Below are positions 10,701 through 18,120 of a stretch of DNA of 64,000 bases, one piece after another. Position 1 is the first letter of the stretch. Every line of letters begins with the position of its first letter. Made by a program: the position numbers and the translations under genes. Below the pieces are notes generated by a model. The model saw only the letters and a list, made by a program, of their open reading frames with translations. It was not told the origin of the DNA and made no database searches. The stretch is from Eledone cirrhosa (Eukaryota; Mollusca; Cephalopoda; Octopoda; Eledonidae), in assembly GCA_964016885.1 (NCBI GenBank), contig OZ024748.1:35216887-35280886 (forward strand), given 5' to 3'.

Positions 10701-13700
10701 TAACAAGTCTAGACCTGTCAGACTTGGACATTTAACCCCCTCATCATTAATACTTAGTCGATATTAGTCTGATGGTTCAATAACCCAGAAACATTGGTCA
10801 AGTAGTAATTTGCCAAAATCTAAACGCTTAAGACTTCCCTGGATTCAATTCACACCTATGTAGGTGGTTTAACTGGTCTCCTACAAAGTTTATGTCAGGT
10901 GTTTTAATGATAGCACCTCCCCACCACCACTTGAACTAAATGGATTGGAGCAACGCGACATGAAGTATCTTAGTAAAAAGGTATCGAACTCATGACCTTT
11001 TGACAGCTAGTCCAACAGCCTAACCACTAACCAAGGAAAAGGCCATCCCCATAACTTTAAAAAACCTTTGGAATATTTACAGTACGTGGTGACTCGACTT
11101 ACTAGAAATAGCAGCTAAAACAGTTACTGTAAGTGAGAGGAGGAGGGAAGTAATTTGAAAGTTAAAATTATTTTCTGCATAATAGACTTTTGTTAAAAAT
11201 AATAATTGTTTCTACTTTTGGCACAAGGCCAGCAATTACCCAGTGCATTACTGGTACTTTATTTTATCGACCCCGTAAGGATGAAAGGCAAAGTTAACCT
11301 CGGCGGGATTTGAACTCAGAATGGCAAGGGCCGTAACTCTATGCATCAAAGCATGGCATCCAACCCTCTACCGATACTGCCAATTCACTTTTGTTAAAAA
11401 TAATAATGTCCATTTATTTATGTAGGATGTTGTGACGGTCCTCACCTGTTTAATTACAGTCGTTTTAGGTACGACACCTCTCTGTCGAAGTGTACCTTTC
11501 TTGCCAGCTTCTTTTCGTTTAATATTATTTTCAATAGTTATACATGAAACCTTGTTTCCTATTTCGTTCAGTGCCGTTCTCGACACCTGATTAGCATCGA
11601 TATTCGATTTCATCATGGCAGTGTTTTCACGATTGTTGGCTCGTAGTCGCATCTGTGAAGGAAGGCAGAAATTATGTTAATAAAAAATACAACATACTTT
11701 GATGGGACAATAGAGTAGTAATGTACTGGGGATTGATTTAATCGACTTTCCCCTCCTTCAAAATATGTTGGCCGTGTGTCTAAATAAGAAACCATTAATA
11801 ATAATAATACACCAGTCAACGAGACGGGATGTAATAATTTAAATTTAAATAAATAAATAAATAAAGGTAGTCGATAGGTTAAGTTAGAATTTTGAAGGTG
11901 AAGTTTATATTCCTAAGTTCTTTGGTGTTTAAAATGTAAAGGACTGTTTTAAAGCCGTGGTTTGAGATTTCTCCACCTAAGAACTCCTGTCTTCAGAGAC
12001 AGCCGTTATAATAATTTACTGAATTTCTGAAATATAATTTCTAAATATTGTTAATATATTCATATTATTCCAGCATAAAGACATTGTTAACGACCTAAAC
12101 ATTTTTAAAAAGACCATCTTTATTCTTATTTCAGTAACTATCATCAATATTGTTATTTAAAGTGAAGAATGGTTTAAAGCAAGATATTGGTTCAGTGGAT
12201 GGAGATTGTAATTTATTAGAATGTAGAATCTGTATTGTTGACCATAATTAAGGCAGAAGGGATGTTCCTTCATGACGGAAATAAAAGATGCCGGTCAATA
12301 AAACCAAAAAACTCTGAAAAGACCGTTAACTATTTGAAATTTGTTACAGTCGAATAATTAATTAGGGGTGGAGGTCGTTTTAAAAATATTTAAATATAGT
12401 TATTAGGTTCGGATTTTGAAATTCTAATAAATAAAGCTTAAAACGTTAATCGACTGAAAAATCAAATTTAAAAAAATTGGAGCAGTTTTCGCGTTAAATT
12501 TCTAAAGTTTAAATATATTAACGTATAAATAATATATATATATAGGTTCCGAGTTGTGTCGGGGTGGGTAACCACAGTTAAAGTTACTCAATACATTAGT
12601 AGAGTATAGGCATCTTTATTCTAAATATAAAAAGGACTTCTACAGGACTAGAACTGTTTCTTTCATATAAAATCATACGGTAAAAAATTTTAAACTAACC
12701 CAATATATATATAATATATACTATTAGTTAAGTGTTTATTGATGTCAATAATCGTGGATTCCCAGTTTACCGTTATAATATATATATATATATATAAACA
12801 TTTAAATTCAATATGTGGAAAGCCAACAGAAGATTTAATTAAAACTGAAAATATTTAAATGAATTAGAAACTAAACTAAAATTTGAACTGGTGTATCAAT
12901 AATTTATAAAACATCTCGATTAATAACAATATGATGTGGTGATGTTCACACCTTTTCTATATTAATTCCAGTCGAATTAAAACAAGCACCAAGCTGTAGG
13001 TGGAATCTTATTTCTTCCACCGAGTTGAGAGAAACTTGTTCATACACGAACAAAGTCTGTGATAAATATTGAAACAAGACTGGACAGACACAATATTAGA
13101 TAAAATATAAATATAGAGGGACATCTAATTATATAATTACATATATATATAATTACACACACACATATTATATATATATAATTATATAAATGTTCATACT
13201 TTATTCCTCTAAACAGAAACTACCAAGACAAAAGACGAAGAACAAATCTTACAAAGGCTAAAACAGAACTAGACAGACAATATTATATAATATATTTAGA
13301 CATTTTTATATAAATTAAATTATATAGTAGTGCACCTGAGCACTATACACAAATTTTCATAGCTATTATTATAAATATATAAATGATATTTTCTTCCCAA
13401 CAAATACGGAAGAATTAAATCCTACATTAAAGTAGAAACATTTCTAACAAAAAGTATTAATGAATACAAACATCTTTTTATTTTAAATATATAAATAACA
13501 TTACAAATTGTTAATTCTTTTAGAATTAAAATATAAACATAAATACGATATTTCAAAGGACCTCACAAATTAATTATTGCAAGGAACCTCAAATTATGAC
13601 ACTTGTTAGAATTTATAATGAATATAAACGATATTTAACTGATTAAAGACAAAGAAAATCAATAATAACCCAAACAATAGCTAATTATATTAATTAAATT

Positions 13701-13813
13701 ATTTTAAAATGTTTTCTTGGACTTTTCAGAATAAAAAAATATTTTTTACACCAAAAATGAATGAATTAAAATGTTAGACGATAACTTACAGTATTAGATC
13801 GTGTGGTAGCCAT
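4113..13813 (-). CDS. G2/mitotic-specific cyclin B, 8 coding exons, 386 aa
   Basis: The regulatory subunit that activates Cdk1 for entry into mitosis and meiosis. Coding exons in transcription order are 13813-13790, 11652-11446, 9900-9709, 8583-8425, 7989-7753, 6156-6016, 4605-4501 and 4208-4113. They total 1161 nt with GT/AG at every junction. The start is ACCATGG, a strong Kozak context. Residues 33-41 (RTALNEIGN) are a perfect RxxLxxIxN destruction box for APC/C. Residues 78-141 form an acidic linker ending in the cyclin B signature [18 protein letters not shown] at 160-168 carries the MRAIL docking patch. [11 protein letters not shown] (215-225) and HFLRRNSK (263-270) are typical of B-type rather than A-type cyclins. 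The C-terminal cyclin fold runs to [13 protein letters not shown]. Length and domain order are normal for cyclin B1/B2. Nothing looks broken. Boundaries were set by eye from frame, splice sites and family similarity. Confidence 0.96.
4341..4475. mobile_element. short piggyBac-like MITE in cyclin B intron 7
   Basis: About 135 bp bounded by inverted ends AACCCTTTAGCATTTA and TAAATGCTAAAGGGTTAA. The right TTAA is intact and the left one is changed to ATAA. It fills nearly half of the 292-bp intron and stops 25 bp from exon 7's donor side. Same family as 1448-1983. Confidence 0.7.
4501..4605 (-). CDS. cyclin B exon 7 (residues 321-355)
   Basis: Encodes [20 protein letters not shown] and [15 protein letters not shown]. 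The acceptor CATCCAG is preceded directly by an uninterrupted run of about 30 T (plus-strand A run ending near 4641), an extreme polypyrimidine tract. Donor ACT|GTAAG. Confidence 0.94.
4871..5426. repeat. minisatellite, 50-bp unit, about 11 copies
   Basis: AGTTCCTCTC recurs every 50 bp from 4871 to 5371 with no length change, followed by a partial copy at 5427. Variants are clustered: the GGCCGAGG form and TGTAAGGTAC dominate copies 1-6, and the AGACCGAGG form with TATAAAGTAC dominates the later copies. This points to local copy-by-copy spreading. It lies in intron 6 of cyclin B. Confidence 0.95.
5490..5536. repeat. 12-bp inverted repeat, 23-nt loop
   Basis: GTTGCTACCCTC at 5490-5501 pairs with GAGGGTAGCAAC at 5525-5536. 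CAAC/GTTG inside the loop can extend it. It is probably a relic of an interspersed repeat in intron 6; the rest of 5430-6015 shows nothing recognisable. Confidence 0.7.
6016..6156 (-). CDS. cyclin B exon 6 (residues 274-320)
   Basis: Encodes [20 protein letters not shown] and [16 protein letters not shown], the first part of the second cyclin fold. Acceptor TTGCAG, donor TGG|GTAAG. Confidence 0.95.
6491..6895 (+). mobile_element. 5'-truncated LINE, 3' end of reverse transcriptase ORF
   Basis: An open frame from 6502 to 6882 (126 codons, no frameshift) encodes the C-terminal tail common to many non-LTR retrotransposon polymerases: [20 protein letters not shown] followed by [12 protein letters not shown]. 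The reverse transcriptase and endonuclease domains are absent, as expected for 5' truncation. The frame ends 9 bp before a short ATGATGATG tail. The last 45 bp, coding [13 protein letters not shown] and stop, are also the 3' tail of the SINEs at 1471 and 6941. The clade was not determined. Intact coding over 381 bp suggests a fairly recent insertion. Confidence 0.85.
6941..7279 (+). mobile_element. tRNA-derived SINE in cyclin B intron 5
   Basis: Same family as 1471-1812: a tRNA-like head with TGGCTTAGTGGTTAGAGC, the shared body, and the LINE-like tail GCGGACGTAAAATGA followed by (ATGA/ATG)n. It is inserted into the 46-bp minisatellite. Confidence 0.85.
7490..7600. mobile_element. old diverged SINE remnant
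   Basis: The order of motifs (GGTAC..TTATTGACC..GATGAAGGCAATGTTGACCC..GATTTAAGC) follows the better-preserved SINE at 11207-11386, but with many changes and indels. Both ends are indistinct. Confidence 0.5.
7661..7700. repeat. (TA)n(CA)n microsatellite
   Basis: A pure AT run followed by an AC run, 40 bp in total, about 50 bp from exon 5's donor. Short ORFs reading IYIYIY here are artefacts. Confidence 0.95.
7753..7989 (-). CDS. cyclin B exon 5 (residues 195-273), cyclin-box core
   Basis: Encodes [40 protein letters not shown] and on to [11 protein letters not shown]. The Lys and Glu of SKYEE are the residues that contact the Cdk in cyclin structures. FLRRNSK is characteristic of B-type cyclins. 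Acceptor TTTCAG, donor CAG|GTAAAG. Confidence 0.97.
7990..8424 (-). other. cyclin B intron 4
   Basis: 435 bp, phase 0, with no recognisable repeat or conserved element. Confidence 0.85.
8425..8583 (-). CDS. cyclin B exon 4 (residues 142-194), MRAIL patch
   Basis: Encodes the first cyclin-box helices: [20 protein letters not shown], then [16 protein letters not shown]. It contains the MRAIL hydrophobic docking patch and the Asp-Trp pair conserved in cyclins. Acceptor TTTTCAG, donor CAG|GTAA. Confidence 0.96.
8584..9708 (-). other. cyclin B intron 3
   Basis: 1125 bp, phase 0. It contains a short poly(A) at 8881-8898 and a minus-strand SINE at 9225-9430. The remainder is unremarkable. Confidence 0.85.
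9225..9430 (-). mobile_element. SINE copy, minus orientation
   Basis: It shares the order of blocks TTCACACCTA..GTAG..TTTAACT.GTCTCCTA and CAGGTGTTTTAATGATAG with the copy at 10841-11043. On the minus strand its start resembles a tRNA (GTGCAGTGGTTTGGGTGATG, then a degenerate B box). The 64-codon ORF over it is not a gene. Confidence 0.6.
9709..9900 (-). CDS. cyclin B exon 3 (residues 78-141), acidic linker
   Basis: The acceptor TTTTCAG ends at 9901 and the donor GTATGT begins at 9708. It encodes an acidic, Pro-rich linker with one Ser-Pro site in [10 protein letters not shown] (possible Cdk/MAPK target). It ends in [16 protein letters not shown], the start of the cyclin core. Another frame here is longer but lacks similarity. 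Confidence 0.94.
10266..10425 (+). mobile_element. SINE body fragment
   Basis: It contains AAAAAGCACCCAGTCCACTC and a second near copy, then GTGTCAGGAAGG and CAGCTGTAGAAACC. These are body motifs of the 1471/6941 SINE family, rearranged and lacking head and tail. It lies in intron 2. Confidence 0.5.
10841..11043 (-). mobile_element. tRNA-derived SINE, minus orientation
   Basis: On the minus strand it begins with GGTTAGTGGTTAGGCTGTTG (A-box-like), followed by GGTCATGAGTTCGATACC, a near-consensus B box. It ends near the TTCACACC block. Paralogue of 9225-9430. Intron 2 of cyclin B. Confidence 0.75.
11186..11407 (-). mobile_element. SINE with perfect 21-bp target-site duplication
   Basis: Positions 11186-11206 and 11387-11407 are identical 21-bp direct repeats flanking a 180-bp element. 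On the minus strand the element has a tRNA-like head with B box GAGTTCAAATCCC, then the cephalopod-type core (GGGGTCGATAAAATAAAGTA), and ends in CTGGCCTTGTGCCAAAAGTAG. The right duplication ends only 38 bp from the exon 2 donor. The perfect duplication indicates a fairly recent insertion by target-primed reverse transcription. Confidence 0.88.
11446..11652 (-). CDS. cyclin B exon 2 (residues 9-77), destruction box
   Basis: The acceptor TTCACAG precedes 11652 and the donor GTGAGG follows at 11445. It encodes the N-terminal regulatory region, with the destruction box RTALNEIGN at residues 33-41, then a Lys/Arg-rich stretch ([12 protein letters not shown]) typical of the disordered cyclin B N-terminus. 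Confidence 0.94.
11653..13789 (-). other. cyclin B intron 1
   Basis: 2137 bp, very AT-rich, phase 0. It contains several (TA)n stretches (about 12533-12544, 12706-12722, 12777-12796, 13140-13190) and no recognised mobile element or gene. Confidence 0.8.
13790..13813 (-). CDS. cyclin B exon 1 (residues 1-8)
   Basis: Encodes MATTRSNT from ATG at 13813 in context ACCATGG. The donor GTAAG begins at 13789. The 5' UTR upstream is of unknown length. Confidence 0.88.
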
Positions 13814-14017
13814 GGTATATAAAATATTTTAACAAAATTTACTTCGACGATTTGGCAATGTATAAAAAATATTGCCAATAATAATAGCGATTGAGCTTTT
13901 AAAATATAAATATATATAAATAATTCCAGTTTATACTGGAATAGCAGCGGTAAAATTAGATGAAGTTAGTAGAGTAAATGTCGGATTTATGTCAAGGTAT
14001 TTATGACACGCACCTCG

Positions 14018-14023
14018 TTCGAA
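14018..14023 (-). promoter_or_regulatory. CHR-like element TTCGAA
   Basis: TTCGAA, an active variant of the cell-cycle homology region (canonical TTTGAA), lies 19 bp downstream (gene sense) of the nearer CCAAT box and 195 bp upstream of the start codon. In vertebrates the CHR recruits DREAM and B-MYB-MuvB complexes. No clear CDE half is seen next to it. Confidence 0.5.
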
Positions 14024-14042
14024 TAACAGCGGCACTGCTCTG

Positions 14043-14047
14043 ATTGG
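14043..14047 (-). promoter_or_regulatory. proximal CCAAT box (NF-Y)
   Basis: On the minus strand the site reads AACCAATCA, a full match to the NF-Y consensus RRCCAATSR. It lies 230 bp from the ATG. Confidence 0.75.
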
Positions 14048-14074
14048 TTGATTGCTTAGCAAGCTTCTTCTCTC

Positions 14075-14079
14075 ATTGG
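14075..14079 (-). promoter_or_regulatory. distal CCAAT box (NF-Y)
   Basis: On the minus strand the site reads GGCCAATGA, again a full consensus match, exactly 32 bp from the proximal box and in the same orientation. The 31-33-bp spacing is the norm in vertebrate G2/M promoters such as CCNB1, CCNB2 and CDC25C. Confidence 0.75.
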
Positions 14080-14407
14080 CCAGTTTTGTTTGTAAAAACC
14101 GTTTCTTTTACAGTCATTCTACACAACTTTTAATATATACATCAATATACATATATGTTTTTTAAATAAACAATTTGTTTTCTAGATTTATTTTAAGATA
14201 TTTTACTTTTATATAATTATAAAATTTATGCAATATATAATGAGATATTTAAAACTGTAATTAAAAAAGTATTTATGTGGTTTACAATAAACATCTTAAT
14301 ATATTCCCAGCATGCACTTTTATTTGTTGATACTACGCAACGACGACCAGAAATTTCTTGTTTGGTTTCACTTCCACTACGTGGTCGTTTGACTTGCTAG
14401 AAACAGC

Positions 14408-14409
<2 letters not shown>

Positions 14410-14448
<39 letters not shown>
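14410..14448. repeat. (TA)n microsatellite
   Basis: A pure AT run of about 39 bp between the promoter and the satellite array. Confidence 0.95.
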
Positions 14449-14451
<3 letters not shown>

Positions 14452-14499
14452 AGGTGCATTATTGGTTGTGTAAAATGGTCCAATAACTTTATGGTAGCA

Positions 14500-14552
14500 A
14501 TATGAGGGAATGAATTCTGTGAGAGAACATCGTTATTTGTTCTCCCTCATAT
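14500..14552. repeat. imperfect hairpin with one-sided insertion
   Basis: TGTTCTCCCTCATAT at 14538-14552 complements ATATGAGG (14500-14507) plus GAGAACA (14523-14529), with about 15 extra bases in the left arm. The surrounding 14449-14700 lies between two (TA)n runs and may be a small mobile element, but no class is recognised. Confidence 0.5.
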
Positions 14553-15109
14553 CAAGAATTTGAAGACAAATCATTTTCACCTGATGAGATCAGTGATAAT
14601 AGATCATGGCTTCACAATCGATCTATCTCTTATTGAAAAATGTGTTGTGTTTAAATGATTGGAATTTTACCTTGCCTTCGGATTTTCATTTTGATATATA
14701 TATATAAAGTGTGGGGAGGGAAGGCTTCTTTTATTTCAGTGTTCGAAATAGAATTCTTTAGAAAAACATAATGAACTGAGTGTTTGTAATATTAATAAAG
14801 GTAATTTAATATACCCCCCGCCCCAGAATTAAATAAGACAATGTGAGATACTCTACACCATTCTATGTGATATATCTGCAGAAGGGGGAAGAGTGACAGG
14901 CTATTCCTCGGTCTAGGTGGTATATCAGCTGGTAGGGAGTGACAGACTCTACACCCCAGTCTAGGTGGTATATCTCAGCTGTGGTAGGGAGTGACAGACT
15001 CTACGCCCCAATCTACTTGGTATATCTCAGCTGTGATAGGGAGCCCAGACTATACTCCTGTCTATGTGGTATATCACAGCTATGGGCGACAGTGACAGAC
15101 TCTACGCCC

Positions 15110-15620
15110 CAGTCTAGGTGGTATATCTCAGCTGTGGTAGGGAGTGACAGATTCTACACCCCAGTCTAGGTGGTATATCTCGGCTGTGGTAAGGAGTCTA
15201 GACTCTACACCACAGTCTAGGTGATAGGGAGTGACAGATTCTACACCCTAGTTTGGGTAGTATATCTCAGCTGGGGTAGTTTGTGGTTGATTCAACACCC
15301 CAGAGTAGGTGGTATAACTCAGCTATGACGGACAGATTCTACACCTCAGTCTGTGTTGTTTACCTCAGCTATGACAGACACTACACCCCACACTAGGTGA
15401 TATATCTCAGCTGTGTTATGGAGTGAAAGACTCTACACCCCAGTAGAGGTGATATACCTCAGCTGTGGTAGAGAGTGGTAGATTCTACACCCCAGGCTAG
15501 GTGGTAGATCTAAGATTTGGTAGGGAGTGACAGATTCTACACCCCAGTCTCGGTGGTATATCTGAGTTGTGGTAGGGAGTGATAGACTCTACACCCAGTC
15601 TAGATGGTATATCTCAGCTG
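15110..15620. repeat. divergent cassette, copy 1 of 7
   Basis: A run of atypical units: CTCGGCTGTGGTAAGGAG, GTGATAGGGAGTGACAG, a TTTGTGGTTGATTCAACACC unit, and CTATGACAGACACTACACCC at about 15370. The same order recurs with anchors near 17859, 27520, 34672, 39958, 48438 and 53959. Copy 1 lacks the preceding TCAAAGACTCTATTCCACAG unit that the later copies have. Confidence 0.85.
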
Positions 15621-17459
15621 TGGAAGGGTGTGGTAGACTCTACACCCTAGTCTAGGTGGTAGATCTCAGATGTGGTAGGGAGTGACAGTCTCTACGCCCC
15701 AGTCTAGATGGTATATCTTACATGTGGTAGGGAGTGACAAACTCTACACCCCAGTCTAGGAGGTATATCTTACATGTGGTAGGGTGTGACAAACTCTACA
15801 CCCCAGTCTAGGTAGTATATCTCAGCTGTGGTAGGGAGTGACAGACTCCACACCCCAGTCTAGGTGGTATATCTTACATGTGGTAGGGAGTGAATGACTC
15901 TACACCCCAGTCTAGGTGGTATATCTTACATGTGGTAGGGAGTGACAGACTGTACACCCCAGTCTAGGTGGTATATCTTACATGTGGTAGGGGGGTGACA
16001 AACTCTACACCCCAGTCTAGGTGGTATATCTCAGCCGTGGTAGGGAGTGACAGACTCTACACCCCAGTATAGGTGGTATATCTCAGCCGTGGTAGGGAGT
16101 GACAGACTCTACACCCCAGTATAGGTGGTATATCTAAGCTGTGGTAGGGAGTGAAAGACTCTACTCCCCAGTCTAGGTGGTATATCTCAGCTGCGATAGG
16201 GAGTGATAGACTCTACACCCCAGTCTAGGTGGTATATCTCAGCTGTGGGAGGGAGTGACAGACTCTAAACTCCAGTCTAGGTGGTATATCTCAGCTGTGG
16301 TAGGAAGTGATAGACTCTACACCCAGTCTAGATGGTATATCTCAGCTGTGGTAGGGTGTGGTAGACTCTACACCCCAGTTTAGGTGGTATATCTCAGCTG
16401 GGGGAGGGAGTGACAGATTCTAAACCCCAGTCTATGGGGTATATCACAGCTGTGGTAGGGTGTGATAGACACTACACCCAGTCTAGATGGTATATCTCAG
16501 CTGTGGTAGGGTGTGGTAGACTCTACACCCTAGTCTAGGTGGTAGATCTCAGATGTGGTAGGGAGTGACAGACTCTACATCCCAGTCTAGGTGGTATATC
16601 TTACATGTGGTAGGGAGTGAAAGACTCTACACCCCAGTCTAGGTGGTATATCTCAGCTGTGGTAGTGAGTAACAGACTCTACACCCCAGTCTAGGTGGTA
16701 TATCTCAGCTGTGGTAGGGAGTGATAGACTCTACACCCAGTCTAGATGGTATATCTCAGCTGTGGTAGGGTGTGGTAGATTCTACACCCTAGTCTAGGTG
16801 ATATATCTTACATGTGGTAGGGAGTGACAGACTCTACACCCCAGTCTAGGTGGGATATCTAAGCTGTGGTAGTGAGTGACAGACTCAACACCCCAGTCTA
16901 GGTGGTATATCTCAGATGTGGTAGGGAGTGACAAACTCTACATCCCAGTCTAGGTGGTATATCTCAGCTGTGGGAGGGAGTGACAGACTCTACACCCCAG
17001 TCAAGGTGGTATATCTCAGCTGTGATAGGGAGTGGTACACTTTACACCATGTCTAGGTGGTATATCTCAGCAGTGGTAGGGAGTGACAGACTCTACACCC
17101 CAGTCAAAGTGGTTTACCTCAGCTGTGGTAGGGAGTGGTAGACTCTACACGCCAGTCTAGGTGGTATATCTCAGCTGTGGTAGAATCTACACCCCAGTCT
17201 AGGTGGTATATCTCAGCTGTGGTAGGGAGTGACAGACTCTACATCCCAGTCTAGATGGTATATCTCAGCTGTGGTAGGGAGTGACAGACTCTACACCCCT
17301 GTCTAGGTGGTATATCTCAGCTGTGGTAGGGAGTGACAGACTCTACACCCCAGTCTAGGTGGTATATCTTACATGTGGTAGGGAGTGACAGACTCTACAC
17401 CCCAGTCTAGGTGGTATATCTTACATGTGGTAGGGAGTGACACTGTACACCCCAGTCTA

Positions 17460-18120
17460 GGTGGTTTATCTCTCAGCTGTGGGAGGGAGTCAAAGACTCT
17501 ATTCCACAGCCTAGGTAGTATATCTCAGCTGGGAGTGACAGACTCTACACTCCAGTCTAGATGGTATATCTCAGCTGTGGTAGGGAGTGAAAGACTCTAT
17601 TCCACAGTCTAGGTAGTATATCTCAGCTGTGAGGTACAGATTCTACACCCCAGTCTAGGTGGTATATCTCGGCTGTGGTAAGGAGTCTAGACTCTACACC
17701 ACAGTCTAGGTGATAGGGAGTGACAGATTCTACACCCTAGTTTGGGTAGTATATCTCAGCTGGGGTAGTTTGTGGTTGATTCAACACCCCAGAGTAGGTG
17801 GTATAACTCAGCTATGACGGACAGATTCTACACCTCAGTCTGTGTTGTTTACCTCAGCTATGACAGACACTACACCCCACACTAGGTGATATATCTCAGC
17901 TGTGTTATGGAGTGAAAGACTCTACACCCCAGTAGAGGTGATACACCTCAGCTGTGGTAGAGAGTGGTAGATTCTACACCCCAGTCTACGTGGTAGATCT
18001 AAGATTTGGTAGTGAGTGACAGACTCTACACACCAGTCTCGGTGGTATATCTGAGCTGTGGTAGGGAGTGATAGACTCTACACCCAGTCTAGATGGTATA
18101 TCTCAGCTGTGGTAGAGTGT
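17460..18120. repeat. divergent cassette, copy 2 of 7
   Basis: Anchor CTATGACAGACACTACACCC near 17858. It is the first copy with the leading TCAAAGACTCTATTCCACAG unit. Nearly identical over about 490 bp to copy 1. Confidence 0.85.

Noticed and set aside
11613..11819. Longer cyclin B exon 2 from an upstream minus-strand ORF
   Set aside because: The 68-codon frame is different from that of exon 2. The TTCACAG acceptor at 11653 and phase-0 join to exon 1 give the family-like N-terminus.
13896..13925. TATA box for cyclin B
   Set aside because: The whole stretch is AT-rich with several TATATAT runs, so no single TATA box can be singled out. G2/M promoters with NF-Y pairs usually lack one.
14939..15169. 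76-codon ORF in the satellite
   Set aside because: It translates the 52-bp unit (WYISAVV, SDRLY motifs). The same peptides recur at 17385-17612, 60186-60368 and 60684-60866 and stop at random unit variants.
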